A DNA stretch of 64,000 bases from Aquanectria penicillioides (taxonomy: Eukaryota; Ascomycota; Sordariomycetes; Hypocreales; Nectriaceae). The notes beneath the pieces are model-generated. The model saw only the letters and a program-made list of their open reading frames with translations, was not told the origin of the DNA and did not search any database. The stretch covers positions 434,001-498,000 of the forward strand of contig PYIU01000001.1 in the NCBI GenBank assembly GCA_003415625.1, in the 5' to 3' direction. Every line of letters begins with the position of its first letter. Position 1 is the first letter of the stretch. The position numbers and the translations under genes are program-made. This document shows, one piece after another, positions 46,467-58,526 of the stretch.

Positions 46467-48103
46467 ATGACTAAAAGCCAATCTGGGTCCCAGAAGTCAA
46501 CTGCCGTCCAGAGAAGTAGCCAGAATGATACGACGATAAGCGCCCAGCGGTTGAGGAAGAGAGAGCACGATCGCAGGGCCCAGCGCACAGCCCGAGTGAG
46601 GACCAAGAACCGTATCGCACACTTGGAGGGCATCGTCGAATCGTTTCGTCAACAGGACCAAAATGGGACGGCGACGTCGCTGATGAAGCAGCTGGAGGAG
46701 GCGAGAGAGGAGCGCGACACGATGAGAAAAATGCTGGAGAGTATCGAGGCCTCCATCAAGACGCACCTGACCGAGACATCGACATCAGCACCGCCATCAA
46801 CCTTGGCCCCAGAACAAGGTCAAGCCAGGCAACAGTGTGAACCCTCTGCAACGCCTGAACCGTCATCGCACTCTCAATCAGATACGCGGAGCTGCTTTGA
46901 GGCGTTTTCGATGAACGCTTCTGCGACTCCTGCCGTCGACGGTCTGGACACGATGGAAACGCTGTTAGGGTCCAGGCCTGATGACACTGGAACGATCCCA
47001 AGCATTGATCCCAATCTCTTATCAGGTTTGAACCCCAGTATCACAACCCATATCCCATGAAGCTTATAACTTGAACAGAGCCAGACCTTCTCCTCAATCC
47101 CGTGATGCCAACTCCATGCGACTGCGGCTCCTCGCGAACTAGACGCCTACACGATGGCACAGAGGTCAAATTCAACATATGGCGAGCCGCAAATGAAATT
47201 CTATGCAGGCCCGACCATGACCCCAAGGATCACAACGAAACGGCAGAATCCATCGCCGGCGACATTCTCGTACGCGCCATTCTAGAGGGCTGGGAGAGCG
47301 TGGAGAAAATCCACCGGCTCAGCTCAGCGTGGACCAAGATTCGCGGACTCGATCAAGTGGGCTTTGCTACTTGCAGCCAACCGGAGAGATTTGCCATACT
47401 TTGGGTTATCAATCTCTTGATGCAGTTCCAGAATGAGCCCACGCCGACAAAGGCAGCTTCTTTGAGGATGCCCCAGTGGTATATTGAGCTGTGAGCCAAC
47501 CTGGTATCCTAGGCGGTTTTTTTTCTTTCTAACGAGCGCATCCAGTCCATCACAGCGTCTACCTCATTCTCGGGGCATTGACTATCTAGTTTGGTAAGAA
47601 TTTCACACGATTGATATTCATTCACTTAAAACTTGAGAGCCCTACTAACTGATGCATTCAGGCCTGGCGCCCGCGAACGCTTTATTTGGTCAGAGCATCG
47701 ATACTGCCGCAACCTGTTCTGGCACCTTTTCAGCTCGCATCTTCGCATCCTATGGCCGTTTGAATTTCGTGACTGTTTTATTTACGACCTGCAACATGAC
47801 AGATATCATATTTCTTCGCGCTTCGAGCGCACAATTCGCAACCTCGAGTCCTGGACCATGGAACGAGACTTTTTCACCCACTACCCAGAGCTATCGCGAG
47901 CGATCCCGGTGTTTTTAGCCCTCCCGATTCCCATGCCGGACCCAAGAGACTCTGAGCTCGACGCACGAAGACGATACTCTGCTCGTCTGTCGAGACAGGA
48001 CCCTGCGCAAAAGGCGTTGGAAAATATTGCAATGGGATCTTATAACGAGGCGTTTGGCTCATCATCTTACCAGGCAGATTCTGAATACCGCTATGTATAT
48101 TGA
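46467..48103 (+). CDS. bZIP transcription factor with DUF3425 domain
   Basis: Exon 1 codes for a basic region (RLRKREHDRRAQRTARVRTK) followed by a short leucine/isoleucine zipper (IAHLEGIVESFRQQ...LMKQLEEAREE). Exon 2 (from about 47080) has CDCGSSRTRRLHDG and NIWRAANEIL. A small exon (about 47536-47593; PSQRLPHSRGIDYLVW) and a last exon from about 47663 (PGARERFIWSEHRYCRNLFW) follow to 48103. The last two carry the DUF3425 region found only in fungal bZIP-like regulators. In related proteins this pairing is linked to stress and secondary-metabolism control; the target here is unknown. All joins keep the frame. Confidence 0.85.
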
Positions 48104-48649
48104 GGAAACGGAACCAGGGTTCGGGCTTATGGCTGCTTTTCATTGTTGGGCTCTGTTGCGACACAATACCAAGCTGCGGCGGATGCGGTTTTTTCTCGTC
48201 TTTCAATCGTTCGAGCTCGGCGTCATAGAAAGCAACGGCGGGCGAAGGTCTCAATCACATCACATTCACATGTGGGCGTCGCGTGCGTAGTTTTCAATGA
48301 GACATGTACCACATGGCGGTCAGACACGTTGAATAAATGATCCCGTCGTCACCTGAGCCGCGCTCACAAAGCGTCGTATTCTGTCTCAGGCCTCGCAGCG
48401 TATTCGTACCGCAGCGACTAACCCCAAAGCGCTGGAGCGGCACAGAGAACGGGGCCAATCCCAACTGCCGAGATGGCGATCGGTGGGCCGTGCGACCCCT
48501 TTTCGTCATAACGTGTGATCTAACAGAGAAGGCCTCGCGTTGTTGGGAAAATAGGCCAATTTCCACAAGAGAGAGTGAAAAAGAAAAAATTTAAAAAAAA
48601 AATTTTTTATTCCTCAAAAACTTCATTCTTGGTCAGTCGAACCACCAAA
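48104..48649. other. Intergenic
   Basis: The end contains an A/T-rich near-palindrome (aaaaaatttaaaaaa...ttttttatt, about 48584-48611) just upstream of the next start, probably the promoter or 5' UTR. Confidence 0.4.
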
Positions 48650-49628
48650 ATGACAGACGAGGAGAGAAGCAGCCTGGGCTCCAGCAACGGGAGCAAAGCA
48701 CACGACGCGACAATGCTGCAGAAACCGCCCATCAAGAACCCTGTCGATGACACAGCGCCTGCAGCAGTCCCTGCAGTGGTGGCTGCAGCAGCAGAAGCCA
48801 ATCGCCACGAGAAGATCAGCGAGAAGATCAACGACGGCAGCAGAGCCGCGGGAGAAGCTGAAGACGAAGCCCCACCGGGTCGATTAGACGCAAGCGACAG
48901 CTTTACCCATCACCAGCTGTTTTACATCTTCTTCCTCGACGGTATTGGTGCCATGGTCCTCTCCGCCGGCGTAAACTTTGCCCTGGCCTACGGCAAGTCC
49001 AAAGGCACCCGTCCAAAGTAGGTATTCCCGGATTGCTAACAGGCCAACAGTCATGTACACGACTCAGGACACCGTCAAGCACCCAATCCGTCTCTTCCAG
49101 CTGCCCAACACTCTGTCGGGCGACGCTGCCGTCACCATCATCGTCCAGTGCATCCTCACCTGGTTTGTGGAAAAGGGCCTAGTGGCCTACGACCTCTCGC
49201 GCCAAGGAGTCCAGCCAATTGGCTTCATCCCAAAGCCCTCGGTTGCTTGGCAAAGACACTTATTTTTCCTTGCCCCTGCTGAGGAGCAGGCTGGTGATAC
49301 TGAGAAGAAAGGCGAGGTCAAGACCAAAGATGCGCAGCCGGTCCTGTCAGCACTGTCGTCAATGCCCCGCATCCTCCAAGAAGCTCTTAGAGGCTTCTCG
49401 CTCGCCGTCGTCGGCTTCTTCCTGCTCTGGCCTGCCAGCGTCGGCATCTTGACCGCTTTCGGTGACCGTGAAGGAGGCGACTACAATTATCCCGATCGTT
49501 GGACGCCTCAGATCTTTAAAGCGATTCTCGGCGGATTACTGGGCTTGCTGACGACGCCTCTAATGGCCATGTTCTGGCTGCTCAAGGCCGGGTGGGAGGG
49601 AGAAACGCGCCGGGAACCAGAGCCCTGA
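48650..49628 (+). CDS. DUF2456-type fungal membrane protein
   Basis: Exons 48650-48992 and 49051-49628. The N-terminal third is low-complexity and polar (AAVPAVVAAAAEANRHEK). Four or so membrane spans follow: FYIFFLDGIGAMVLSAGVNF, AAVTIIVQCILTWFVEKGL, FSLAVVGFFLLWPASVGIL and AILGGLLGLLTTPLMAMFWL. The HPIRLFQLPNTLSGDAAV and YNYPDRWTPQIFKA blocks are what I recall of this fungal family; its function is unknown. The join uses a GC-AG intron (GCAAGT donor, TGCTAAC branch, 58 bases) that gives a clean NFALAYVMYTTQD reading; the GT alternatives need a 25-base intron or break the frame. Confidence 0.7.
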
Positions 49629-50467
49629 ACAAGGCTCTCAACGAGTCACGCAAGACAAACCCCTTGACAATCGCATCAGCTGGTCTATTCACGACGTCGG
49701 GGGTCACGAACGGGATGTATTTCCCGGATATCCAAAGCCACAGTCGTCAAGCAGCCGAGATCTCTCTTGAGACGCTCTCCCATGCGCACGGCACTGGTGG
49801 CATGAATCCTCTAATTGAAGAAACGGGCGGCAGGGTCGGCCATGATTAATGAACAAGGCATAAACCTAGAAAGGCGAGAATAATATGTTATGCCGGAATC
49901 AATCTATAATGATAACGATAGAATCAACATCAACAGAAATAATGTATAAATATTTGATTTTATTGCACATCTACTGAATTAGCAGTCCAATTTAATTCCC
50001 TACCTTGGGCCTTTGAAGTAAAATAAAACCTTGTGTGCATTACATCGTTGTGTGCTAGATCAGAGATCTTATGATGTGATCATAGTTTATAGCGAGGTCA
50101 AGGTATGTGAAGCGCGGATCTACTTAGCACCTTTTCGAGCCGTGTTGCTTCTGCTTTGATAAACAACCACGTAACTGGGTTGCGCAAATCTCCAAACAAG
50201 ACTCTTTCCGCTGTTTCGGAAGAATTCTGAGGAATTAAAATGACTGCAAATGTTCTAGAGACTTTGAAACGCATCTACTTGTTCTCTTCGAGTGCTTGAC
50301 CATCTGATTGCGTGATCCCGTCCCTCTTTTGGAATGCTCCCGGGTAGCTGGGCACCTTGTGAGACAGGGTGGAGACACCAACCACCACAACATCCGGACG
50401 GGACTTCTTTTATCTCCTGCAACTCAATCTGGGGTGTATCGTAGCCGACACAAACAAGTCTCTCGCA
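49629..50467. other. Intergenic
   Basis: 3' flank of the membrane protein and promoter of the peptidase gene. An 85-codon frame at 49592-49849 overlaps the gene end and is probably chance. Confidence 0.4.
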
Positions 50468-52176
50468 ATGGCGCTCGCGAGGCTTCTTAGAGGCGCAGTC
50501 CTCACCCTCGCGGCATCAGCATCGCTCGCCGAGGGGCGCATTCACATTGCAAACACCGAGTTCCAGGCGTTCCACAGCGGAGTCACGCGTCGGCCCGCCT
50601 CGGAAGCTTCCTCGCCACACCCCGTCAACATCTCGGTGCCTGTCGACCACTTCCACAACGAGTCCATCTACGAGCCGCACTCGGATTCGCATTTCAACCT
50701 GAGGTACTGGTTTGATGCAAAGCATTATCGCAAAGGCGGCCCTGTCATCATCTTGGCCTCGGGTGAGACTACTGGCACCGACAGGCTGCCATTCCTCGAT
50801 CATGGTATCCTTGCGATGCTGGCCGAAGCCACCGGCGGCATCGGCGTCGTCCTTGAGCATCGATACTATGGCAAAAGCTTCCCTGTTCCGGACCTGAGGG
50901 CGGAAAACATGCGGTTTCTGTCAACGGAGCAAGCTCTTGCCGACACTGCCTACTTTGCCCAGCACGTGCAGTTCCCTGGCCTCGAGGACCTGGATCTCAC
51001 TGCGCCAAACGCTCCCTACATCATCTACGGAGGGTCCTACGCAGGGGCCTTTGCTGCATTTGCGAGAAAGGTTTACCCCGACGTCTTCTGGGGCGCCATC
51101 TCATCCTCGGGTGTCACCGAGGCCATCGTTGACTATTGGGAGTACTACGAGGCCGCCAGGCTCTTTGCCCCCGGCGACTGCGCCATTGTCACGCAGAAGC
51201 TCACGCACGTCGTGGATAACATCTTGTTGGGCGACGACAGGGACAAGGCGAAGCTTCTCAAGGACATTTTCGGTCTTGGCGAGCTCCGCGACGACGACTT
51301 TGCTAATGCCATCAGCCGGGGCATCACGGGACTCCAGTCAACAAACTGGGACCCAGAGGATGATGGATCCGACTTTGGTTTCTACTGCAGCAGTATTTCG
51401 TCCGAGGACATCCTTTTTGCCAGCACTCGACACCTCGGTCCCACCGTTCAGGAGCTTCTCAAGGCTGGCGGATACGCCAAAGAACTAGACCAGCTCACAA
51501 ACCGCATGCTCAACTACATTGGGTATATCAGAACTCATCTACGAAATGATCTCCGCACTTACTGCAAGGGGGCGGGTGTCAACGATTGCTATTCCAGCCG
51601 AGGAAAGCATGGCCGAATTGACCTTGATCAGGGAATGGAGCGAAGCTGGGGTTACCAAACCTGCACCCAGTAAGTTTTGTTGTCATGCATATATGTCTTT
51701 GATTGCTCACAAATTCCAGATGGGGATACTTCCAAACTGGATCCGGTGTTCCGAAAGATCAGCTTCCGCTAGTTTCTCGCCTCATTGACCTCGAATACAC
51801 CACCATCCACTGCCGAGAGGCCTTCAACATCACCACCCCACCAAACGTCGAGTCCATTAACAAGCTGGGCGGTCTCAACTTCAGCTACCCCCGAGTAGCA
51901 TTTATCGATGGAGCCGTGGATCCATGGAGAGCTGCAACACCTCACCGTATCGGCCTCCCAGACAGAGTTTCGACCATGAGCGAGCCATTCATCCTCATCG
52001 AGCACGGCGTTCACCACTGGGATGAGAATGGACTCCGCCCGGGCGAAGTCGCCGTTGATCTGCCACCCAAGGCGGTGGCGGCAGCTCAGAAGGAGGAGAT
52101 AGAGTTTGTCAAGGCGTGGCTGCTGGAGTGGGCGCAGATAAAGTTTGGTGATAAGGATCTGCCAGAAGAGTTATAG
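50468..52176 (+). CDS. Secreted serine carboxypeptidase-like peptidase, family S28
   Basis: Exons 50468-51669 and 51720-52176 (GTAAGT...TTCCAG intron) give about 552 residues. I chose ATG 50468 (MALARLLRGAVLTLAASASL) because it starts a signal peptide; an in-frame ATG at 50369 would bury it. Family S28 (prolylcarboxypeptidase / thymus-specific protease) features are present: GVVLEHRYYGKSFP, the nucleophile loop IIYGGSYAGAFAAFARK, the Asp in FIDGAVDPWRA and the His in IEHGVHHWDEN. S28 enzymes remove residues after proline at acidic pH; fungal members are secreted or vacuolar and help feed on protein. Several N-glycosylation sites fit secretion. Confidence 0.9.
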
Positions 52177-52321
52177 ATCTATAGATATTGACATGCATAC
52201 AAGAAGTTCATTTTATATTCTCTTTTACTCAAATGCTAATTGAATGTGTTTTTACAACCATTCTCCTGGCTCTATATCCTGTCCATCCTTCGTCTGTTCA
52301 AGGTTGCTGACTTCCATACCC

Positions 52322-53287
52322 TCAAGCTGTCTCGCGCCAAAGATCTTTTACGCACCCAAACAACGGGTACGTCGCCAATGCACCGACTAAGATCTCAGGA
52401 ACTAGTCCCCCAGGTCGGCTCCAGTGAATTGCGAGAGGAGCCCAGGCCAATGCTCGAGAAAACTTGATGCGCCATTCCTTCCTCCATTTTGCCTCCGAGT
52501 CGTCTTGATCGCTGGGTTTCCTGCGTGATCTCTCAACTAACATTTTACCCAGTTCCACAAATACATATGCTGCCCACGATTGGATGCACCACACAGTCAT
52601 TTTTTCTTGGGCCTTGTTGGACCACTTAAACACCTTCCGACTGGTCAACCAGGTGGTGGTTTCGAAAGCGTGGTAGGAGGTGAGTAACAAGATTTGAATA
52701 CCGCTGACAACCGTGTCAAATTTTAGACCACAGTTGGTGTTGGTGTTATCTTTTGACTCATCTTTCCTCGAATAAGTTTGGATCAAGTCCCTGATCGCAA
52801 TCCACATACCAAGCAAGCCCCAGAGACGAGTCATCGTGGTCCACTCTACCAACATCGCCACCAGGGCTCGCAGGCGCTTTGCCGTTTCCAACGCCGCGGC
52901 TGATGGGGAACGAATAGGCACGGAGAAGACCTTGTTAGGAAAGAGTTTTCGAATCAATTTCACCATCTTCTGCGTGGACTCACGCAGAGTTGAGCGATCC
53001 AGAGTCTCGAGAACATCCGCAGCTAATAACGCTGCGTAAGCAATGAATAGCAGCGTCACGTCATGACCGTCGCGGGAGCTTAGAAGCCGATGCAAGCGCG
53101 AAACGAAGGCATCGGATTTGGCGAAGGCCCTTTTGAAGATTGCCTGTAGCGTAGGCTTCTGGGATTGGGCTGCATCTGAAGTTGGGGTCGGGCTCGATGC
53201 TGTTGATGCATTGCTCGGTATGACGAGCCCACTTGAGCCGGAAACCGACGAAGAGTTAAAAACAGTATTGGGAGAGTCCTCGGTCAT
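52322..53287 (-). CDS. PEX11-like peroxisomal membrane protein
   Basis: From ATG 53287 (MTEDSPNTVFNSSS) the frame codes for about 321 residues; an in-frame ATG at 53380 is possible but less likely. A Ser/Thr-rich head is followed by an amphipathic helix (SRLHRLLSSRDGHDVTLLFI), then paired helices (RLRALVAMLVEWTTMTRLWG-LLGMW). More hydrophobic segments follow near the C-terminus (WCIQSWAAYVFVELGKMLV; LVPEILVGALATYPLFG). This order resembles fungal PEX11/PEX11C proteins that bend and divide peroxisomal membranes. The match is by pattern only; a different small membrane protein is possible. Confidence 0.55.
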   Translation of the reverse strand: MTEDSPNTVFNSSSVSGSSGLVIPSNASTASSPTPTSDAAQSQKPTLQAIFKRAFAKSDAFVSRLHRLLSSRDGHDVTLLFIAYAALLAADVLETLDRSTLRESTQKMVKLIRKLFPNKVFSVPIRSPSAAALETAKRLRALVAMLVEWTTMTRLWGLLGMWIAIRDLIQTYSRKDESKDNTNTNCGLKFDTVVSGIQILLLTSYHAFETTTWLTSRKVFKWSNKAQEKMTVWCIQSWAAYVFVELGKMLVERSRRKPSDQDDSEAKWRKEWRIKFSRALAWAPLAIHWSRPGGLVPEILVGALATYPLFGCVKDLWRETA

Positions 53288-53934
53288 CTTGAAAAAGAAT
53301 CCCGAGGATGTACTGTGATCTGATGGGACAAGCCGATATTTTAGCGGGTGTAAGCCTGTCGACTGGCCGATGGGATACAAAGGCTGTGCTCAGAGTGAAG
53401 TGTCACTCTGCCCATCTATGATCTGATAAAGTAGCGAGGAAATTCGGTTCACCCGAGAGACAAATAAAATGTGGGCAGCAATATGATTATAGTCAACGTG
53501 GAAATTACTGGCAGCTTGGTGATACAGATGAAAACGAGGGTGAGTTTGCACCAACAATTCCCAACACTTCCCAAAATACGCAACCCGCTGACTTATCCCA
53601 AACAGGTTCCAATTCCAACATGACTTTGAAATCCCTAGCCCATGGTACGCTCGTTCTTTTGTAATGCTAGTCCTCCCTTTTAAGCCCGTTTAGGAGATTG
53701 TGCCAGGGCTGAAGCTATTTCCGAATCGGGCATCTAGCCCAGTTTGCCTATTTAGGAAGTAGTGTTGCCTCGGCATAAATACTCAAAATAGCACGGAAAC
53801 TAAGTCGAGTCCGCCTGAAATCCCCTATTATTCGCCCGAGTACCCTTTGACGGGATTAGGATTGTGCATTAGAACAAAATAGCCGTGATATGAACGCAAA
53901 TTGCTGTCTCAAGCCCCAAGGTGGATGTAATCAT
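53288..53934. other. Intergenic
   Basis: Promoter side of the PEX11-like gene and 3' flank of the NLR gene. Nothing is recognised. Confidence 0.4.
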
Positions 53935-56900
53935 CTATGATTTTTCTTCTCCATCCAGTGGGCCATCCATCAGGCTAAGAAGCAGCCGCACCACAGGAAG
54001 CAATTCCCGAGCCTCTTCGTCGAAAGGTTCATCAGTCGTGCATTCATTCAAAACTCTCACAGCCTCTTCATTTCGCCCTTGCTGCAGTAGAGTAGTGCCC
54101 AAATTCCAGGTCGCCATTTGCACATACTGATTTTCCCGGCCGAACAGCGGTTCTCCGATAGTCATCACGTCACGAAACACGTTTTCTGCCTCTCTAAATC
54201 GGCCCTTGGCTTGGTACGTTGAACCGAGGTTTATCATGTTAGAAAGAGTCTTTGGGTCGCTGTCCTTGTCGATCTGATCTGTCTGGTCGATGATCTCGAG
54301 ATACAGTTTTTCCGCTTCGTGCCATCGTTCCTGTTTTGCCATTGAAAATGCCAAGCCGGTTTTGATGAACAAAGTGGTAGGAGGGCGCAACGCAGACTTT
54401 TTCGCCCTGGAATCAAGTATCCGTTGAAATGCCTCCCCTGCTTCCTTCCACTGGGCTGCATTGTTGAATGCACGCGCCAAGTGAAACATCTCCCCCCAGT
54501 ATGTGTGATACTCTTCACCAGATAATAGTTTTGATGTCTGAATAACTTGGGCGCTAAGCTCATCTGCCATCTGATCTTTTCCTTGTCGCCTGTACAGCAT
54601 GGCGAGGTCGAATTTGCTCGCTAGTGTATCGGGGTGGACCTGTCCCACTAGCATTGATCTTTTCTCCGCCACCCGAACAAGAATATCTTCTGCCTCGTTT
54701 AGCCGACCCTCATCTGCATACATGATGGCGAGATCCCTCATTCTAGTTAATTGGATGGGGTTGTCTTGACCAAATCCAGGCAAGAGTGCTTCGGTAGTTT
54801 GCATCACGAGCTTGTCTCCTACTTTCTGAGTCCAGTCTGGTCCCTGACAAAACATATCCAAGATAACCTTTTGGCCACGGTCAACTTGGCCGGTGTTTGC
54901 ATATATATCGGCCATCGTCATGCCCGTCCGTAGCGAAACCTGGTGATGCTGGCCTAGCTCTCTCAGACTTGTGGCCATATTTTTCTGGGCCAGTTCTATG
55001 GCCTCATCCTCTCGGCATTGGTGATAATATACTGATACGAGGCTGTCAAAGCTATACAGTGTCGCAATATGTCCTTGACCAAGCAGTCTCTCTCTTATTT
55101 GAGCTGCCGAATCCTGATAATGTTCAGCATTATGCCACTCCCCCCTGTCAATCAAGTACCACGCGGCTTTTTGATAGAGATCTGCTTTTGCAATACTGTC
55201 ATTTTCAGGCTCACTTGGCCTATTCTTTAACACGGCATCGACATGTGGTAGGTATTTGCCGCATTTATCCCAAAATTGAAACCCTCTTTCTGGATACACC
55301 AAGGAGATTATTTGGAGAGCATAATCCGCATATTCGCGCATTTTACCAGTGTTGAGTAGCCATTTTCGCGCAACGAGCTGTACAAGCCGATGCATACCCA
55401 AGTCTAGATCCTTCGTGTCTGAGACGAATGAAAATGCCCTCAAAGTGCCCAAGGCACTGACAATGCGCACACTACTCAAGTTGCTCTGATTCGGATGAGT
55501 CAGTTTGTAGTATTCCCCACAAACTCTGTCGGGATCGCGTGCCGATCAAGTAGACTGAGGAAGGCTAGGACATCTGCAGCAAGCCTATGGCGTCTCTGAA
55601 TCTTTTCGAATGAAATGATCCAGGTCGCTGTCAGGGCATGCGGCGTCTCCGAGTCTCTCCCAACTGTCTCAAACGGCTCACTTAATAGTTGAACCAGATT
55701 CGAGTCATTTTCATCCAGAATTCCAAGATACTCTTTGATCGGAAGTGAATTCTCCACAATGAATGCTGCTGCTTGGACTATCGCGAGTGGTAGATGTTCA
55801 AGTCGATTTGCAAGTGTCACCATATCCTCGATAGCCACTTGCTCGGGTTCCAGCTTTGTGCGCATCAATTGGCCGGCTTCATCTGGATTCATTGCCTTGA
55901 CCTCGATTGGCTGCTTCCCACCCAGAAACCTAGAACCGGTTTGCTTACTTCTGGTTGTAACCAAGATAGAACCGTGGCTGCATTGTGGAACATACATGCC
56001 AAGCCTGCTATTGTTAGCTTCCACAGTCGGCTCGCTCAAATTCCCAGTTCGCTGTGCTACTGCGAAAAATAATTCAGTATCATCCGCATTGTCAATCACC
56101 ATCAACCAACGACCTCGATCTTTATGTTCCAACCAATCTTTCACTAAGAATAAGACATCGGATTCCGGATCGAGATATCCTGAAATATCATTATTCTGAG
56201 CAATAGAGTAGTAGCATTCAAAAAATCGTTGAAAAGTGCTTGCTTGAATCCAGAATACAGATACGTCTGCGCATCTTTCTTGGACCCAGTACACGTATTC
56301 CAGGGCGATTTGGGATTTCCTGCGTTCAATTAGCCGATACAGCTTAAGATAGTTATGGAATAAAGGTAACTTGCCCAATGCCGCCTAATCCGTACAAAGA
56401 TGCTCTGCGTTGTGACTTGCTGTTCGATTGGGGAGATTCTTGATGTAGCTTGACTTTCAACTGCTCGAGGATGCTCGTACGTCCCACGAAGTCAGGATTC
56501 CGTGTATAGGGCGCGAAAACTAGATCCTAGAGTCAATGTTATGAACTGGTTTAGGAATAAATGGATACTTGCATTGAGCTTCGTGTTTATCTTGAAATGT
56601 CGTGGCATCCTCGTTAGGCGTAGGAGATTTGTCAATATGTTTGATATACCGGCGAAGTTCCCCACACACACTGAGGAATCCAGGATCATCAATAGTCGAA
56701 AATTTAGCCATGCCCCTATGATCATTGTGAATACCAATTGGGATGTACCCTGCAAGCACAGCTGACTCTTGGGGCACGACCTTTGCGACGAGTTAAAATG
56801 GTAGTGACGCTCGATCGAATATTTGGACTTACTAATCCTAATCCTGGACTAGGAAGTTCTTCATAAAAGCAAGTGATCTGTATTGAGTCAGATGATTCGC

Positions 56901-57583
56901 TGTTCCGTGCCATTACCATGGAATGAAAACTGTCTTGAATCCTCATAAGCACTTCGGAATCGCGTTTCAGAACCTCGAGAATTTCGGTGTTGATTTGTCG
57001 TATTAGACCAACAGACCGGGAAATCAACTCAGCCCATTGAGCCAATCCAGCTCCGTGATGGGTGTGCCAAGAAACATAATGCCACGGGTGAAGTGGAGGA
57101 CGTTTTGGAGGTGTGGTTCATGTCGTTGTCGTGATATGACCAAAGCCTGTTATGCGCATTAGCATGCAGCCAAGTTATCAGTGTGTGCGGCCTTACATCT
57201 TGGCAGACCAGCCCCCCTAGGCTATGACAAACGAATATAATAGGCCGATTGTTCTGCATGTGTGAGTGCTAGGACATGAGATTTCGATCAATGCGTACGG
57301 TTTTGTCAGCTTCACGGTATAGCGCGAGTGATGTCAGCAGATTCCATGCATGGTTTCCGATGCGGTTTTGAGAAACTACACCTCTCCAGCCGGTAATCTT
57401 CGAATCGTAACCAAATGCGAGGATTCGCGCCATTGGAAGCTGGGGTGGGAGAAGACTTTTTGGCCATGGCTCTGACGCGCCTGAGGCGGTCCAGGTCTTT
57501 TCTCTGTGGCCAGACAAGCCATGAACAAAGACAATACTAGTTGAGATGGTCAAACTCGCTTCTTGTACTTTAGATGATGGCAT
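53935..57583 (-). CDS. NLR protein: alpha/beta hydrolase - NB-ARC - TPR, probably frameshifted
   Basis: The order on the minus strand is as follows. A SERAC1/lipase-like domain (SIVFVHGLSGHREKTW; nucleophile FVCHSLGGLVCQD) is followed by a linker (ITCFYEELPSPGLGL; LAGYIPIGIHNDH). The NB-ARC domain has VGRTSILEQL, the P-loop GLGGIGKS split by an intron, RWLMVIDNADD, ILVTTRSK and LEHLPLAIVQAAAFI. About nine TPR units follow (for example LARAFNNAAQWKEAGEAF) to 53935. This is a standard fungal NLR plan: lipase-like effector, switch and repeat sensor. Two introns use GC donors (56572 and 56374). One base is missing at a CCC run (57060-57062), where LGTP should continue as HHGAGLAQWAEL. A second slip lies near 55521, unless a 35-base intron is used there. 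So it is either dead or misread at homopolymers. Confidence 0.8.
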
Positions 57584-58526
57584 TACTTACTCAATGGTAC
57601 ATTCCTCTGAGGTATATAGTGGGCTGATTCCTAGTGGGGGGACAGACTTGCGGGATGATGGACGGGCTGCTGCTACGGCATTACTGCTGGACTCTCCCTG
57701 GCTGGTACCGAGATCGACCTTCCGGATGGTTTGAAAAATTCGTCGCATTATGAGACCAATGAGACCTGTAGTCAAAGTTGGCCGGTTGTTGATGGCGATG
57801 CCTATGATTTCAGCTACAAGAGGGGCACAGAACAAGACGCGACCATGATTATCAAGGCCAGCCTGATTGATAATATTAACCATTCACAGCGCTTAAAATA
57901 CGCCACCGAGGCTGTGCGCGGCGTATGAAAAGAGCACAACAATCGTTATGTTCTTCTGCAAATTTTACATCAAAAGAGTAGCTGCTCCAAGTATTTCCAT
58001 GAGTGTGTAGCTAGCGATGGAATTGGAGGGTTTGAAGAGGCAAGTTTCAACTGGTTGAAGAAGGATAGGTCCTCTGCTTACTTGATGCTATAAGACTGTA
58101 ACTTCATAATTTTTAGAAACTGGAAGCGCCACAAGTTCCAGCTTGTGGATTGCATTCCAAATGATATTCAAAGAGAAAAGAATAAAGAGGAGTTGCTGCT
58201 GTAGATACTCTTTCGCAGACACTACCAGATCGCACAATCTGGAGCAGCTAGTTACGACATGACCCCCCCCCCCCCACTGGACCATGGATAATAGAAAGTG
58301 GGATGTGTTCGGAATATCTTCGGCAGCCTTAATTCCAGCGCTCACTACTCCATAGCACCACGTGATTACACCTGCTCAGTATCTCGCCATTTTAGTGGAC
58401 CGTTGGTGATGAGTCACGGCGAGACCGGACCACTGCGCTCTGAGCTCCGTCACGTGTGGAGAGAAACTCTGACGAAACTTGGACTCTTTGCTGGATTGTT
58501 TGACGCTCCAACGTCAGGAAAAGGAG
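57584..58526. other. Divergent intergenic region between NLR and anthranilate synthase genes
   Basis: Holds a run of 13 C (58263-58275), two CACGTG E-boxes (58359-58364, 58451-58456) and a Gcn4-type site (58410-58416), listed separately. Confidence 0.6.
58410..58416. promoter_or_regulatory. Gcn4/CPC1 general amino-acid control site TGAGTCA
   Basis: A perfect TGA(C/G)TCA element 111 bases upstream of the anthranilate synthase start codon. In ascomycetes Gcn4/CPC1/CpcA binds such sites and induces amino-acid biosynthesis genes during starvation. Confidence 0.75.

Noticed and set aside
44023..53287. P450, bZIP, membrane protein and peptidase as a biosynthetic cluster
   Set aside because: There is no synthase, transferase or other backbone enzyme, and the genes are ordinary types that occur together by chance.
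55490..55524. A 35-base intron (GTGGGG...ATCAG) restoring the NLR frame
   Set aside because: Splice-like ends and a CTGAC exist, but it is shorter than other introns here and would remove residues expected between NB-ARC and TPR; kept only as an alternative to a frameshift.
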